Shown one piece after another: positions 26,435 through 38,747 of a stretch of 64,000 nucleotides of DNA. The notes beneath the pieces are model-generated. The model worked only from the letters and a program-made list of their open reading frames with translations. It made no database searches and had not been told where the DNA came from. Within the stretch, counting starts at the first letter, position 1, and each line of letters opens with the position of its first letter. The position numbers and the translations under genes are program-made. The DNA comes from Latrodectus hesperus (Eukaryota > Arthropoda > Arachnida > Araneae > Theridiidae). The stretch covers positions 68,275,761 through 68,339,760 of the forward strand of contig CM075854.1 of the NCBI GenBank assembly GCA_037975125.1. Reading direction: 5' to 3'.

Positions 26435-28760
26435 TTAACAAATTTGTGTTGGGTGTAAATTAATTGCCATGAGATATGCAGCTATCAATCAATCAGAAGT
26501 GACCCAGATGACAAACCACCCCATCCCGCACATGACCCTGCACATCCGATACGCAGAATGAGGTATGGATCCCTGTGACAAAAAGGTATTAATTTAATGT
26601 AGTAACAGACTGCGGGAAGATTGTAGACCCCTGGGGCATTGCTTTATGAACAATCCAAAGGGTGTAATTCTTCGGGTGTCTGGTTAAAGAAATTTTGGCA
26701 AACTAGCTAAATTAAGAAATTAGAAAATATATTAAGAGAAATTATAAGTAGAGAATGGGAAAAGGGACCATTAGTCAAGGGTAAAGCTGAGAACCGCATG
26801 TCTGTGAGTTAATTAGGCGCTGAGATAACCTAAATGAGAACTATTCGGTCCAATGCCTTGGGAGACAATTAGTTTAAAAGGGAATTTTATATAGAAGGAT
26901 TTGCATAAAACGCCGAGTCTCTGCTGCTATTTTGGACAAAATTACAGGTTTGGGAAATGTGTAAGGTCTAGAAATATGATTTACTAAGGAGGTCTAAAAT
27001 TTTTATGTGACCGAAAATTTGAAATTACGATTATAAGTTAATCAGAACGTGGTTGCTTTTCCAGTCCAAATTCCATGTCTCTGAGACAGTTAGAACGTTA
27101 GTTACAGAGCTGTTAGGGTAGGGTAACTATAATTAAAAATTAAAGAATTTCAAAAATTTAAAATATAAAAAAAACTTTAGAACAATAGGACTTTTTTGCT
27201 AACTGTTGGACTTAGTTAATTAGTGACAAAAATTTAGAAATTGTGAATTAAAGCTATGACCATTCCTCTTGTACTATGCCCTACACTGCCACTGTAACTA
27301 AACTCCGATCCCAAGAAATTAATTAGCGGTTTAATTATAGAAAAGTAATTTTACTAGGGTGATTATGTTATTAGGTGAAGAATATTTTAAGTTCTAACTG
27401 TTGCTGCGGAAAAATACAAGTTTTATAGGCTTAAAAATCCATATAAAGACTATGCTTAGAGTGCGAAAAAGTTAAAGTCCAAGAATAAAAATTTTGAAAA
27501 AAGTTAAAAGTCCAGAACTAGGATAAAAAAATTTCTAAGTCCCCAAATTTAAGCTTAGTTGCTTAAGCAAAAAAGTTAAATTCCAAAATGTGAGATGATA
27601 AAAGTTAAAATCATGGATTTACCCTCAGCTAGCAGCGCGAAAAAGTAAACAAAGTAAGTTAAAATTATAATAATGGCTTCTAAGTGATCTCGTTAGAAGC
27701 ACATTTAAAACGTAGGAACTTAAAAAGTGGTTCAAATGTCTCTGTCACAATTAGGAGCTGAGAAAAACTCTGATTAATTTTTAATTAATTTAAGTAATTA
27801 AGCGCGGGAATTAAGTGGCTAAAGGGTTAAGAAGAAAGTGAAACAGAGGGATACGCTCGATTGTAAAAATTGGACTCAGAATCTAACTCACTAGCAACAC
27901 GTATACACAGGGAACAGGGAAGGAATGAAGAACCATAGGAGAACATGATGGAAAAAAAAATTCTTAATACACTAACGAAACTGTATCTCATTAACTAATT
28001 ATTACTTTTTTAAAATTGTAATATATATATTCAATCTCAGGAATCCACTCCGAATAAATATGAAGAAGATTGGAGTGAATTGATTAAAATTATAAAGTTA
28101 CAGCAGTTTTAAGAAATAAATGACATACAAATGTTATAAAAATACATAAATATTTATAAATAAAGTAAATTTTGAAGAATTTTAGAGAAAGATAGGACAA
28201 TAAGGGCCGAAGTTATTAATGAAAAGTTAATGAGGTAGGAGAAAAATGTATGTAAAATTGCCACACAAAACATGAATATTTTGTTTTAATTAAAGGCTTA
28301 ATAACCTCGGATCCAATTGTCCTATTGCCAAAATCTATATATCAAAATGTGCAGAATAAACATACAAAACCAAAAAATATGACATCTAGACGCTTACCTT
28401 GAAATTTAGCCGCACATATAGTTGTCAATAATGTAAAATTTAGTACATAAGAGATGGGAGTGAACCCCGTTTTGTACCAATAGGTTATCGGGTTTAGTCC
28501 ATACATCACCATCGTGAGCAAGCAGCACCTTTCAGGGGTTAAAAGGTTGTCCCCAAACTGTGCCGTCACCCAGCATGCTGTTGAAAATGAAGGATTTACA
28601 ATGGTGGGGCCTTAAAGGCTTGTATTAGATCTCGCAGTGTCCAAAACATTACAATTCTATATCAGGCAGGGATGACAACATAAGGATGAATGATTGAAAT
28701 TTAAAAAAATATTTAAAGATAGGAATTTTTTTAAAAATTATAAGTAAATGAGCCAATGAA
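26435..28760. other. non-coding stretch between two LINEs
   Basis: No recognised domain on either strand. The first part (to about 26,900) is GC-richer and may be the 5' UTR of LINE A. At 27,450-27,640 the motif aaagttaaa plus gtcc recurs loosely. At 28,342-28,569 a 75-codon - strand frame in a GC-richer block has no known relative that I recognise. Confidence 0.4.
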
Positions 28761-28763
28761 AAG

Positions 28764-30125
28764 TTATATACAAATGGAGAATGAAACTATTGTGTGGCTG
28801 CAAAGTCCTTGATTCTGTGATTGGTAGGGAAAAACAGTCATTTCAGTTATGAAGTCCCTAACTAAAAGCTCAAGTTTGTTTAAACATAGGAGGTTAAAAG
28901 TCTGAGTCTGATGAATCGTCTGGCGAGCTGATAGAAAGAGGAATCCTGTCTTTGCACAGATCGAGACCTTTTCTGTGAGGAGCTTAGCGATTAGTGTTAA
29001 TTTTTTCTTGTGGGTAGCTGAACGAAGACAGAATCGAAGAAAATCGGTGTAGTTAGGGTTTTGAGGGCATTTGAGATGATGCTGTGCGGTGTAGCTGCAT
29101 TCTGTAATGTAGTGGAAAGGATTGCCTTCTTTGCCACAGAGATAGAGAGATGAAGATGTTCTATTTATTTTTTTAAAGTAAGTTGGGAATGGACCATGTT
29201 CTGTTACGAAGTAATTTACATACGGGTTATCCAGTAGGCGTGACTCGGAGACTTTTAGAATTATTTTGTTAGTTGTTCTTCCCTGGTGTGCTATTGTCCA
29301 TGCGGTTTGCCATGAGGCTAATTTTTGAGATTTAAGGTTGTGTTTTATGGATGCTTAGGACCATGCGAGATGATATTGCTCATCTTTTGGAAGTTTGGTT
29401 GATTCTTCCGCAGCTGCTTCAGCGAGCTCATTGCCTTGGATGCCTATGTGAGTTCTGGTCCAGATGAGAGTGAATTTGCATGAATTTGCTGCATCAGTTA
29501 TCAGTGATTGAATTAGTTGAATAAGGGGGGAGCGATGTAAGGGGTTGTTGATGGCTAGAAGGTAGATTGGCTGTCTGACCAGATTGTTGATTTTGAGTAT
29601 TTGGAGTTTAAGGCGTGCTTTATGGCTTCAAAGATGACGAGAGCCTCAGCCTGGAATACTGTATTCCTTGGATTTAGTAAGAATTTACTTGTCGTGATGA
29701 TACTCTCATTGATTAGTAAAAGAAAAGCTGTTCCAGTTGATTTATCTATTTTTGACTCGTCTGTGTAGTAGTGGGGGTGGTTGGGAGTAGGCTGTAAGGT
29801 TGAATTTTTGTTGATTATCACTTTGATTCCTATATGGCGTTTACCTGGGTGAATCAGATCTTTATGAGCCTTGCCCTTTATTTGGTCTGGATGAAGAATT
29901 TCTCCATCAATGTTGACTGGTTCGTTTAGTCGGAGGATTGCTGTCTTTATAGCTTCGTATTTAAGTTAGTGGTGGAGTGGAGGAGTGCTAGCGAGGATAG
30001 TGAGGCTGATTGATGGCGTAGTTTGGTATGTCCTTGTGATTCGAAGGTCGAAGAGGCGTTGCAGATTGGAGAGTAACTTTATCTTTCGTGTTGTTAGAAG
30101 GATGTAAAATTTAGTAGGATCACAG
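28764..30125 (-). pseudogene. LINE B, 5'-truncated ORF2 (RNase H and C-terminus)
   Basis: On the - strand the reading begins with a LINE region just before RNase H (LQRLFDLRITRTYQTTPS), then RNase H: YYTDESKID with the first catalytic Asp near 29,760, NTVFQAEAL with the Glu, and IWSDSQST with the next Asp (29555-29821). After a one-base frameshift it reads WTRTHIGIQGNELAEAA. The C-terminal domain follows with TEHGPFPTYF and a CGKEGNPFHYITEC cysteine-histidine motif, ending at a stop at 28764-28766. Upstream pol and gag are absent: the frame meets a Tc1 relic at about 30,125. It differs in sequence from LINE A, so it is a second element, not a duplicate. Confidence 0.85.
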
Positions 30126-31170
30126 TGGAAGAGCGATACATGAAGCAACACGTCTAGGCACAGAGCCAGTGAGAGTACAGATGGTGCCCTGAAGAATGGC
30201 TCTCCATTCAATGTCAACCATTAGCCAAAGTGCGTCTTCTGAAAGAGGCAGTGGCAGGGACTGCAAATGGCGTCCAATCATATTCCAAACATGTTTGATT
30301 CGTGAGAGATCAGGTGAGCACGGTGACCAGGGAAGCAGCTGTACACCTTGCAGAGCATGTTGGCTGAGGCGAGGAATGTGCGGTCAGGTGTTATTCTGCT
30401 GATAAAAGATATTGGTCAGCCCCTGAAAGTAGGGGAGTGTCACCGGCAGCAGAAATCATCCACGTAATATCGGGCTGTTATAGTGCCATGAATACGAACT
30501 AGAGGTAACATGGAATCATACGCAATGGCGCCCCAAACAATGATGCTACGTTGTCATGTGGTGGGGCATTCCATAATTGTTGCAGGATTGGACCTGTCTC
30601 CCCGTTCACTCTTACGCGACGACTAACACTGAAGAAACATCTCATCTGAGAGGACGATCCTATGCCACTCTGTTGTCCACATCACTCTACTCCGGCACCA
30701 TTCCAGACGTTGGCATCTATACTGTGGGGTCAAAGGCAGTATTATTAACGGAAGCCATGAGGGCAGGACACTAGCAACCTATCAATGGTAAATGGTTTTA
30801 CTCGATTTGGGAGCATCCATGGCGTCTTGCACATCCTACAGAATGTAGGTAGAGATTCTTTGCAGAGCCAACTCCACCTCCCGTAGGACGCGTCGATCCA
30901 TGTGTGCTGACGTCACTCTGCTCGAAAACGTGCCACAGTTCCCTGTTGTAACCATTTTCGCCATACTCGGTGTACTATGGACGCGTACTAGTAGCTGTTG
31001 GCTGCAATTTACCTTAAAGACCAACCTGCCCTTCTCAGACTGATCACCATTCCCATCGTAAATTCATCTGACTGATAGAATTAACTCTGCCGACGATGGC
31101 CAGGTATTCTGTGCAATTACAGGCACCCTTTGCGACAAGAACAAACTTTCAACTATTATTTTCCAAGAAG
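30125..31170 (-). pseudogene. Tc1-type transposase, whole-length but heavily decayed
   Basis: Read on the - strand: a helix-turn-helix-like VHRVWRKWLQQGT segment (about 30,950), RIVLSDEMF (first catalytic Asp, about 30,650), VWGAIAYDS and VRIHGTITARYYVDD (about 30,470-30,530), a damaged DNARPH region, and near the C-terminus SEDALWLMVDIEWRAIL and PRRVASCIA (30,130-30,240). The order and spacing fit a full DD34E Tc1 transposase. Multiple stops and frameshifts inactivate it. It lies head-on against the truncated end of LINE B, and a (TA)n array sits near its other end. Confidence 0.8.
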
Positions 31171-31251
31171 CAATAAATGCACAAATATTGCCCACTCTGC
31201 CGGTTACTCACCTTATATCCTATCCTAGACAGCTGCACTTGCGTAACTCGG

Positions 31252-31253
<2 letters not shown>

Positions 31254-31332
<79 letters not shown>
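31254..31332. repeat. (TA)n microsatellite
   Basis: About 39 uninterrupted TA units close to the 5' end of the Tc1 relic. Confidence 0.98.
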
Positions 31333-31333
<1 letters not shown>

Positions 31334-34080
31334 CAAAATGAAATGTTCACCATTTGAATTAGTCACTGAAATGGGAGGCATATTAGATACAAGTTGAGTA
31401 TCGACTTCTTTTAGGTCAGTATTAAATGCTTACCATATAATTTGAGATAATTTTTATAAAACACTTTTAAAAGACTATTTTAAATTTGTTCTAGTTTTTT
31501 ATGTAGTTGTCTATAAAATATTCATGCGTTTCTAAAATTAATCTCGAAAGGCACCGATTCAAAACCATGAAATGTTTCTAAAATTTTCAAATGGCTTGCA
31601 CTACCTCAATTGTTATTTAAAGAAAGAGTGAAAAGCTATTAAATTTGGTAAGACCTAAAGCTCTTCTACTGGTGAAACGTAAATATTGAAGAGAAAATAT
31701 TAGTTCATGTATCAACTTCATGGCTTATAACTATTTAGCATTATTTTTGGATACTTCTTAGGATGCTCGCAAAAACATAACCAATAATTCATTGTATAAT
31801 ATCACTCATTTCATAGATTTAATGTGATGCAAATAAATACTCAAATTATACGGTAATTTTGTAAAAAATTAAACTTTTTGCCTTCTTTCATTCAATGCAG
31901 CGAAATACGTATCAAATGTTCATGCTTCATGTTTCAGCTTTCTAAAAAGTTGCTGACAGGACAATTTTACCTAGAGTATTCTTTGAAATAAGTGCATTGC
32001 AAAAGAAAATTTTCGTGTAACTTCTATTTCTGAAAAGGTATTGCTTAGTGAATGCTTACATCTAAAATTTCAGTAAGTGTTTACATGTAAAAGAAAAAGT
32101 CAAATCTGGAAAATATGTGTTTTTAATGAGTTCTTCAACTTAAGTTTTTAAACATTCAGTTTTTCTCACAAGACTCAAAATTCATATGCTTGAAACATGA
32201 AACAGAATAAGTAGAAAATTTGTTAATTGGTATAGTCATTTTTCTCTTACTTATTCGTCAGAAACTGTTACTTGAAATAACAAAGGAAATTGATTTATAC
32301 TCGTATATCGTATATTTTTTGTTCTTTAGCGTCAATTAATCATAAAGGAACTCACATTTCTTTCACATTTTATCAGAAGTAAAAAAATAAACATAACTTT
32401 GATAATTCAAAATATAAAATTTTTCTTTTTAATATCCTTTTAACTAAAATCTATGTTGAATACATAAACTTTCATAAAATTATATTTAATTTAAAATTAA
32501 CATTATTTAGTTTCATAATATTATATTTAGTACAAATGTTTAATACGTACTTTTATTTGTATTCCATATGCAGAATCCGAATGGTGAAGATAGGTAACAG
32601 TGATTTTATCAGTCACTATTTCAAAAAATTTAGTAGAAATATCACCTTTTAAAAAACTCAAACAAATGACCAGTGATCATGAAAAATCTAAAAGCAATTC
32701 GTTTTTGCATGATAAATGGGGCTTCAGAAGCTGCGTCGGGATTATTTTGTAGTATTTATCACTGCAAGAAAAATAATAGTGAAACGAACATTTTATAAGT
32801 TACATTTTGTTTGAACCCTTTCACTGTCATGACAGTTATTTGGATGTATTCTGAGATTTTATTGAATTTGTTCTTTTATATCCTTAGTTTTAATGTTTTA
32901 ATTTTTTATTCCATTAAACCAAAACTTCGGGAAAGTTCTTACTATTAATTATAATTATTTCTTATCTTTTATAATGAGGGGTTAACCCGGGTCAATTGAG
33001 TTTAAAAGTCAGAGAGCGAACTATTTTGCTACCAGTTCGCTAAAATTCTGAAAGCCCTCTAGTCCATACTGTTATTTCGTTCTTTTTCAAACCGGGAGCA
33101 TTTCGTATGTAATTCAAACAGGATTACTTCTACAATATGAACCGAAATATGATTAACGTCAATAAATGTAGTTTTCTGCTCATTAGTGACACCGGAATAC
33201 AAACAAATTTCATTATTTAAATCATTTGGTGCATACAGTTGGCGTATGATTTTCAATACATCAAAATTTATAAATTTCTAAGCTGATTTGATTAATGTCA
33301 AGTTTCACTTCGATAATTTATATTATATATATTTTGAGAAGAGCAATAAAAAATAGCACAATGTTTCTTTCATTCATTTCAAATAGGAAATGTGTTAACA
33401 GTGGGTGATAAAAACACGTAAGTTCTAATGACCTCAGGAATTCATTCAAATAGTTTCTCTTTCAGATTTTTCCTCAGCTACAGATCAGGTGAAATTATTT
33501 TTTTCATGAAGTAGATGCAGAAGCATTTTTAGTTTTAAGCAATTTTTTATTATTAGATTTTTTGACCTTTCCATTATTGTGAATAAAAGATTATTTCGTA
33601 TTTAAAATACGCGTTTCCTATTATTTTCTGCAAATATTTAGTTTGAAAATGTAATTCAATGTAGTTAAATTTACAAAAGCAATATATCAATCTAGGAATC
33701 CTTTTAATATATCAGAAAAGGAACTGGAATTTCAAGATATTATTTTGAATTATGAATGCAAAATGTAACATTTTTGGATTGATTGAATAACATCAGTTGT
33801 TTTAAACTAGTTTATTTCAATAATAATTTCAAAGATTAATTATTGTGTGTGAATCAATAGTTTCCGTCTGTTTTCAGATACTCTTGTCTTGCTAATCCAA
33901 AACCTTTTGCAAATTTTCCCTCAAACAGAGAGAGAGAGTTCTCACCTACAGCCTCACCCTTACTTATTATTTTTTACTTTACACAACCTACATTTCTTAT
34001 TCCTATTCCTAGAATATTTAACTTTACATAGATAGAGTCAAAGTCAACATAAAATTTCATGTTGTGTGGTTTTATGAGGT
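31333..34080. other. AT-rich sequence, nothing recognised
   Basis: No coding or RNA feature. A slightly GC-richer patch at 32,970-33,110 includes gaggggttaacccgggtcaa. A short GA repeat lies at about 33,930. Confidence 0.6.
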
Positions 34081-34082
34081 GA

Positions 34083-34216
<134 letters not shown>

Positions 34217-34639
34217 ACAATACTGCCTGCATTTTTCAAAAATTCTCGGAAAGCAATCTATCATTATCTGAAATGTTTTGGTTTCATTAAATGAAAATAA
34301 ATATATAAAAAATTAGTTACTGCTCCATGCGATACCTTTAAATATAGTTTTGGTCTATCATAAAAGCAGTTTTAAATTTGATGCTTTTTAAAATAATTTT
34401 TAATAATTGTAATTAAAATTTATTTATTGTATTTAGATTATTTTAATAACTATATAAATGATAAAAACGATCTTATGTAAATTTATACAAAAATGCAAGC
34501 TACCATTTTTTATAGAAAGGAAAAGATACATATCAGTGAGAAAAAAATGTGCCAACAACAGGCTTTCTTAGATACCCGTTATTTTAGTAGTTTTTCAAAT
34601 TTTGTTAGCAGATTCATTGGCAATAGTCAGTGGGATCCT

Positions 34640-35680
34640 GCAATGTTTCAAAAAAGCCAATTGCCTGATTCGTGAAGGTGGTGGTCAGTTGGATGGGTGG
34701 AAGTAGGGATGTCACACGCTGATGTTGTTAGGTGCCTTAATATGTCTCACAATTTGGTCCACCGTCTTCGCAGTCAAGGTCGGACTGAAGCTTCTGTGAC
34801 CAGAAGATATGTTCCAGGTATATCACGAGCTACAACAACTGCAGAAGAATGTTTTATAGATCTTTCGGCCCGAAGGAGAAGTATCGTTTTTGCACTGCAA
34901 TTTATTGGAGACCTCTCTGTAGCCCAAGGGAGAAGAATATCCACTAGTTTGGGCGAAGATGATTCATCATACAGGTACATACAGGTTACCATACAAGGCA
35001 TGACCAGTTATGTGTGCTACCCTCACCGGATAACAGAACAGAGCCCTCTTACCTTGGTTAACAGAATGCATTTTTCGGAGCAGACAGCGATGGGATTCTA
35101 TACTTTTTACAGACGAGTCCAGATTCACGCAGAAGAGCGATTTAGAAAGTGTGCTGATATAAAGAGAAAAAAGCACCAGATACCATCAATCCAACACTGT
35201 GGAAATGCAGTTGGTTGTGGAATAGTGTATTGAACAGGGATCTCACGCGGTGGTTACGCTGACCAGCATGTATTTCATTGAGGAACTGGGACTGGTGGGA
35301 GATATCGGGATAAGATCCTTGATTCATACGTCCACCTATATGCCGGAGCAATTGTGAATGATTTCATTCTGTTGGAAGATAATGCACGACCTAATCGAGC
35401 AGTAGTTGTTGAGAAATATTTTGAAGGTCTTGGTTCGGAGCGAATGGAATGGCCAACTTGATCTCCAAACCTGAATCCCATAAAACATCTATAAGACTAT
35501 TTTGGTAGACAGATTGTTATATTTTCAGTCCTTTTTCAAGGTCTGTAGGAGAGCTGGAAAATAGCTTATTACGTGTTTGATCTTCGTTTCCCATTTTAAT
35601 AATCGACAACAATTTAACAGCATGGAAAAGTTGATGCCGCAATTGTATTTAAGCTAAGGGTGGGCATATCCCTTATTATA
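34640..35680 (+). pseudogene. Tc1-type transposase, whole-length, frameshifted
   Basis: The order is complete: helix-turn-helix VGMSHADVVRCLNMSHNLVH (from 34,697), GISRATTTAE linker, DLSVAQGRRIS, then after frameshifts ILFTDESRFTQ with the first catalytic Asp (about 35,100), VYWTGISRGGYADQHVFH, YRDKILDSYV, LEDNARPNRA with the second Asp (about 35,370), MEWPT and PNLNPIKH. In the last motif the expected PIE Glu is Lys (codon 35483-35485), followed by an early stop. The tail still resembles the family end. Known role: cut-and-paste transposition at TA. Frameshifts and the lost Glu make this copy dead. Confidence 0.88.
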
Positions 35681-35689
35681 ACTCCTTTT

Positions 35690-36020
35690 TGTTATGTTTC
35701 TATGACATTTTACCACAGAAAACAGTGATTATTTTTTTCTAAGAATGGACTTTTCCTGCCCTTTTTTGTTTTAAATCATTTAAGCATTTTTCTTATGTAA
35801 ACATCTGTTGCAATCAATATATAATTGTTTTGTGCACATCATCCAAATTTGGTTTTTCTACATTTATTCATTTGCAAATTAGGCACAAAAACTACTTGTT
35901 CCTTAACTTTTGGAGATTAGTGTATTACTTTCCTCTGATTCATGTATTATCAACGTCAAATTTGCATGTTTGTTCCATATTTATTTTATTATTTAATAAT
36001 CTAAACATTATCACATAACA
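35690..36020. other. AT-rich spacer, nothing recognised
   Basis: A 62-codon open frame on the + strand (35830-36018) has no domain and low-complexity content. Confidence 0.5.
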
Positions 36021-36031
36021 TGCAAGTCTTA

Positions 36032-36081
36032 TCGTTAGTCAAATGGTATAATTATAGTAAATTATACCATTTGACTAACGA
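36032..36081. repeat. perfect 22-bp inverted repeat, 6-base loop
   Basis: tcgttagtcaaatggtataa continuing tt at 36032-36053 is exactly complementary to 36060-36081, with atagta between. It sits about 80 bases beyond the stop codon of the DD41D transposase frame. Confidence 0.95.
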
Positions 36082-36158
36082 AGAATGAAAATTTGGGAAA
36101 AAATAAACTGAAAAATGTTTGGAAATCTATAAACATATAACAATTAGATAGTGTGATT

Positions 36159-37205
36159 TTATTTGTGTGTTATTAACAGAAAATTCCCAAAATAGCTTTT
36201 TTTCTGGACTATAAGTCTGCATCCTGATTTCCATGATTTAAGAGCGTTTCGTAAAATTTCCAGGGGTATTGTATTCCATTCCTCTTATACTACTTTCCAG
36301 AGTCCATCCATCGTGGTAGGTTTCCGTTTAGAAAGAGCTCTTTTTAACAGACCAAAGGCCCAATAGTCCACAGGTGAAACGTCAGGGGATTTCACAGGAA
36401 TATGTTGAAAAGGTATACATACAATACCTGTATTAGTCTTCATTTTTTCAAGGAATACAGTGGTAGTTTTCGAAGTATGACTTGTAGCTTTGTCTTATTG
36501 ATGTTTCACTCTTTGAAAGTCTTTTGGATATAGGAGTGGAATTTCTTCTGTAAATATTGGACGTAAAACCTTCTCCTGATAGTATGATGAGTTGATTTTA
36601 ACATTTTTTTCTACTCTTTTTATTTTTAATTTCCCACTGTAGGAGAAACCTACGACTATCATAAACCCCTTACTGAAACTTTCTTTACATTGACGGAACC
36701 AGGTTTGTACATTTTTTCCTCCTCGTTTCCAATAGTAAATAGACCTTTTTTTGTTGCAGTCATTTAGGTAAACCCATGCTTCATCAAAGGTCACAATGTA
36801 TTTCCATTTATCTCCTGCTAAATGGTTTTCATACAGGATTCTACAAAATGTTTTGCTTTGAGCCACATGTCTCGGCAAAAGCTGGTGAACATTATGTTTT
36901 TTAGCTTTTTTAAGTTGTAAATCTTGATTTATTATTTTATTTATTGTTGATACAGATTTATCTAAAGATTTTGCAATTGATTTCTGTGTTGATGGATTTT
37001 CTCTTGTTAGCAGCGATTTCACTTTAGGAACATTTGAAACAGTACGTACTTTTTTCGGATTTTCGTTTGGAGTCTTCTTTTCATGTAGAAATAATGAATG
37101 ACGGTTTTTACCTGTCCGATTAATAATGTTGCTTATTTTTCACTTAGAAATTTTAATACCATGCATTTCAAAACGTTTTTGAATCTTCGGAAAGCGCAAA
37201 AACAT
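36159..37205 (-). pseudogene. mariner-superfamily transposase, DD41D spacing, three in-frame stops
   Basis: A single uninterrupted frame of 348 codons from ATG at 37203-37205 to TAA at 36159-36161, broken only by in-frame stops at 37140-37142, 36495-36497 and 36285-36287. There is no frameshift. Seen: KIQKRFEMHGIKIS and STINKIINQD (two helix-turn-helix-like regions), VTFDEAWVYLND (Asp141), DKATSH (Asp238) and SPDVSPVDYWAFG (Asp280). Between the second and third Asp there are 41 residues, the spacing called DD41D and known for rosa-type mariner relatives. All three catalytic Asp are kept. The full family length and few lesions suggest a young copy. No matching pair of terminal repeats was found, so the element ends are unknown. 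Confidence 0.85.
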
Positions 37206-37870
37206 ATCCCTCAATCCACAGCTTGTTTACGTGCTACATTTTGAAAGAACAATAAATTTAAAAGTAGCAGACGATATTTCTCATTTCAAATAATAAGCTG
37301 TTGATAAAAAATTTTATTCTAAAACATTTACTTTTTTAAAATTCTTAATGGAAATCGTTCTAAAAATGTGTTAATACCCTCTGTATATGGATGGAATTTG
37401 GAAAAAGTATAATACTTAGTTACACTTAGATATTTATGAAAAATTGTGAATTAATATGTGACTTGTTTTTCAGTTCCATATATAGCGCATAAAATAGCTT
37501 TTTTGAAATTCTATCTCCAATAGTCTTCTGCTCTTATAGACAGCAAAAAAAGGTCACAGTTGCGACAGGTATTTTTTTTATATATGAGTCAATGAAAATT
37601 AATTTATATCAACCTTATCAATATTGATATTACAAATTACATGACTTATAATAAGAAAAAGCCTAAAAATAATTAGCAAAACACATTTAATTTAAACTTA
37701 TTAATAGCCCCTTTTGATAACAATTGAACTAAAAATTTACGTTTAAAAATATTAAATATGTATAATCATTTTTAAATTGCAAGCTCTGCAATAACATGCT
37801 GTGAGAATTTTGTAGTGATCGCATTCTATACTATACGCGTTACTATAAATTAACCGGAACAAAATAAAAG

Positions 37871-38747
37871 GTAAGCAAGAAAGTCCTTCCAACTTTCGCG
37901 TTGTCATTGAATGAAATGAGAATAAGTGTGCAAATTAGTGTATAACATGGTGTAAGCACTGATCAGTCGAGAGTAAGAATCAGTCGTTATCTAAGCCGTT
38001 ATAAAAGCAGATCCACATCGCATATTCATCTATCGTGACTCGTGCCGTATCAAATAGAAATGGACGTGTCAAAAGAACTCGTTCGATGTTGTTTGGTTTA
38101 CTATTTCAAAATGAGATTAGCAACTGCTGTATCAAACCGTTAAATATGTCAAGAGTTTAAGGATAGTGCTGAGAATGAATGTACTTCAAGACATTGGTTT
38201 TACAAATTCAGGTCGGAAGATTTGTCCCTCTGTGATGAAGCTTGCAGTGGACGAATACAGGCCTTGGGGGTTCACTATGAGCTGCTACTAACGGGCCAAA
38301 CGGTCACTGTGTACTTGTACTCCCAGTAAATGGAAAGTGTGTAACAGACATTGCAACAGGATCCAGCACAGTGGTTAATCGCAAGGATGTACTGTTCTTG
38401 GCGAGGCTGCATGTCACGTGGTTGGCAAGGAATACCAAATAGTGACTTGGTTGGCAGACTTTGATCCTTTTGTCTTACTCAACTGACCTTACACCATCAG
38501 ATGTAGACATCTTCCATTCCTTGGAAAATCCTTCACCAATGAAGTACAAACTTGCGCCAAACATTCCCGAATTTCTTTGAGTCCAAGGCCCCCGAGTTTT
38601 AACACAAGGAGATTACACAGCTGAAGACACGTTGGCAGAAGGTGCTGGATGCCAATAGTGACTACTTCAAGGACTAACAATGGGCTACACTTTCTGTAAG
38701 TCATGTTCTTTTGGGTCATTAAAAACGGTAAGAACTTTCTTGTTTAT
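37871..38747 (+). mobile_element. mariner element with large internal deletion
   Basis: The left end gtaagcaagaaagtcctt (37871 on) and the reverse complement of the right end (about 38,725-38,747), aaacaagaaagttctta, match as imperfect terminal inverted repeats of about 25 bases. The interior encodes a mariner transposase start MDVSKELVRCC at 38060, RHWFYKFRSEDLSL and DEACSGR, then jumps in frame near 38,262 to VHYELLLTGQTV, so the DNA between the second DNA-binding helix region and this motif, including the first catalytic Asp, is missing. The end has LHVTWLARN, YSTDLTPSDVDIF and RWQKVLDANSDYF remnants in different frames. A non-autonomous relic. Confidence 0.82.

Noticed and set aside
30196..30774. 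+ strand open frames at 30196-30402 and 30577-30774
   Set aside because: Shadows of the decayed Tc1 transposase on the opposite strand.
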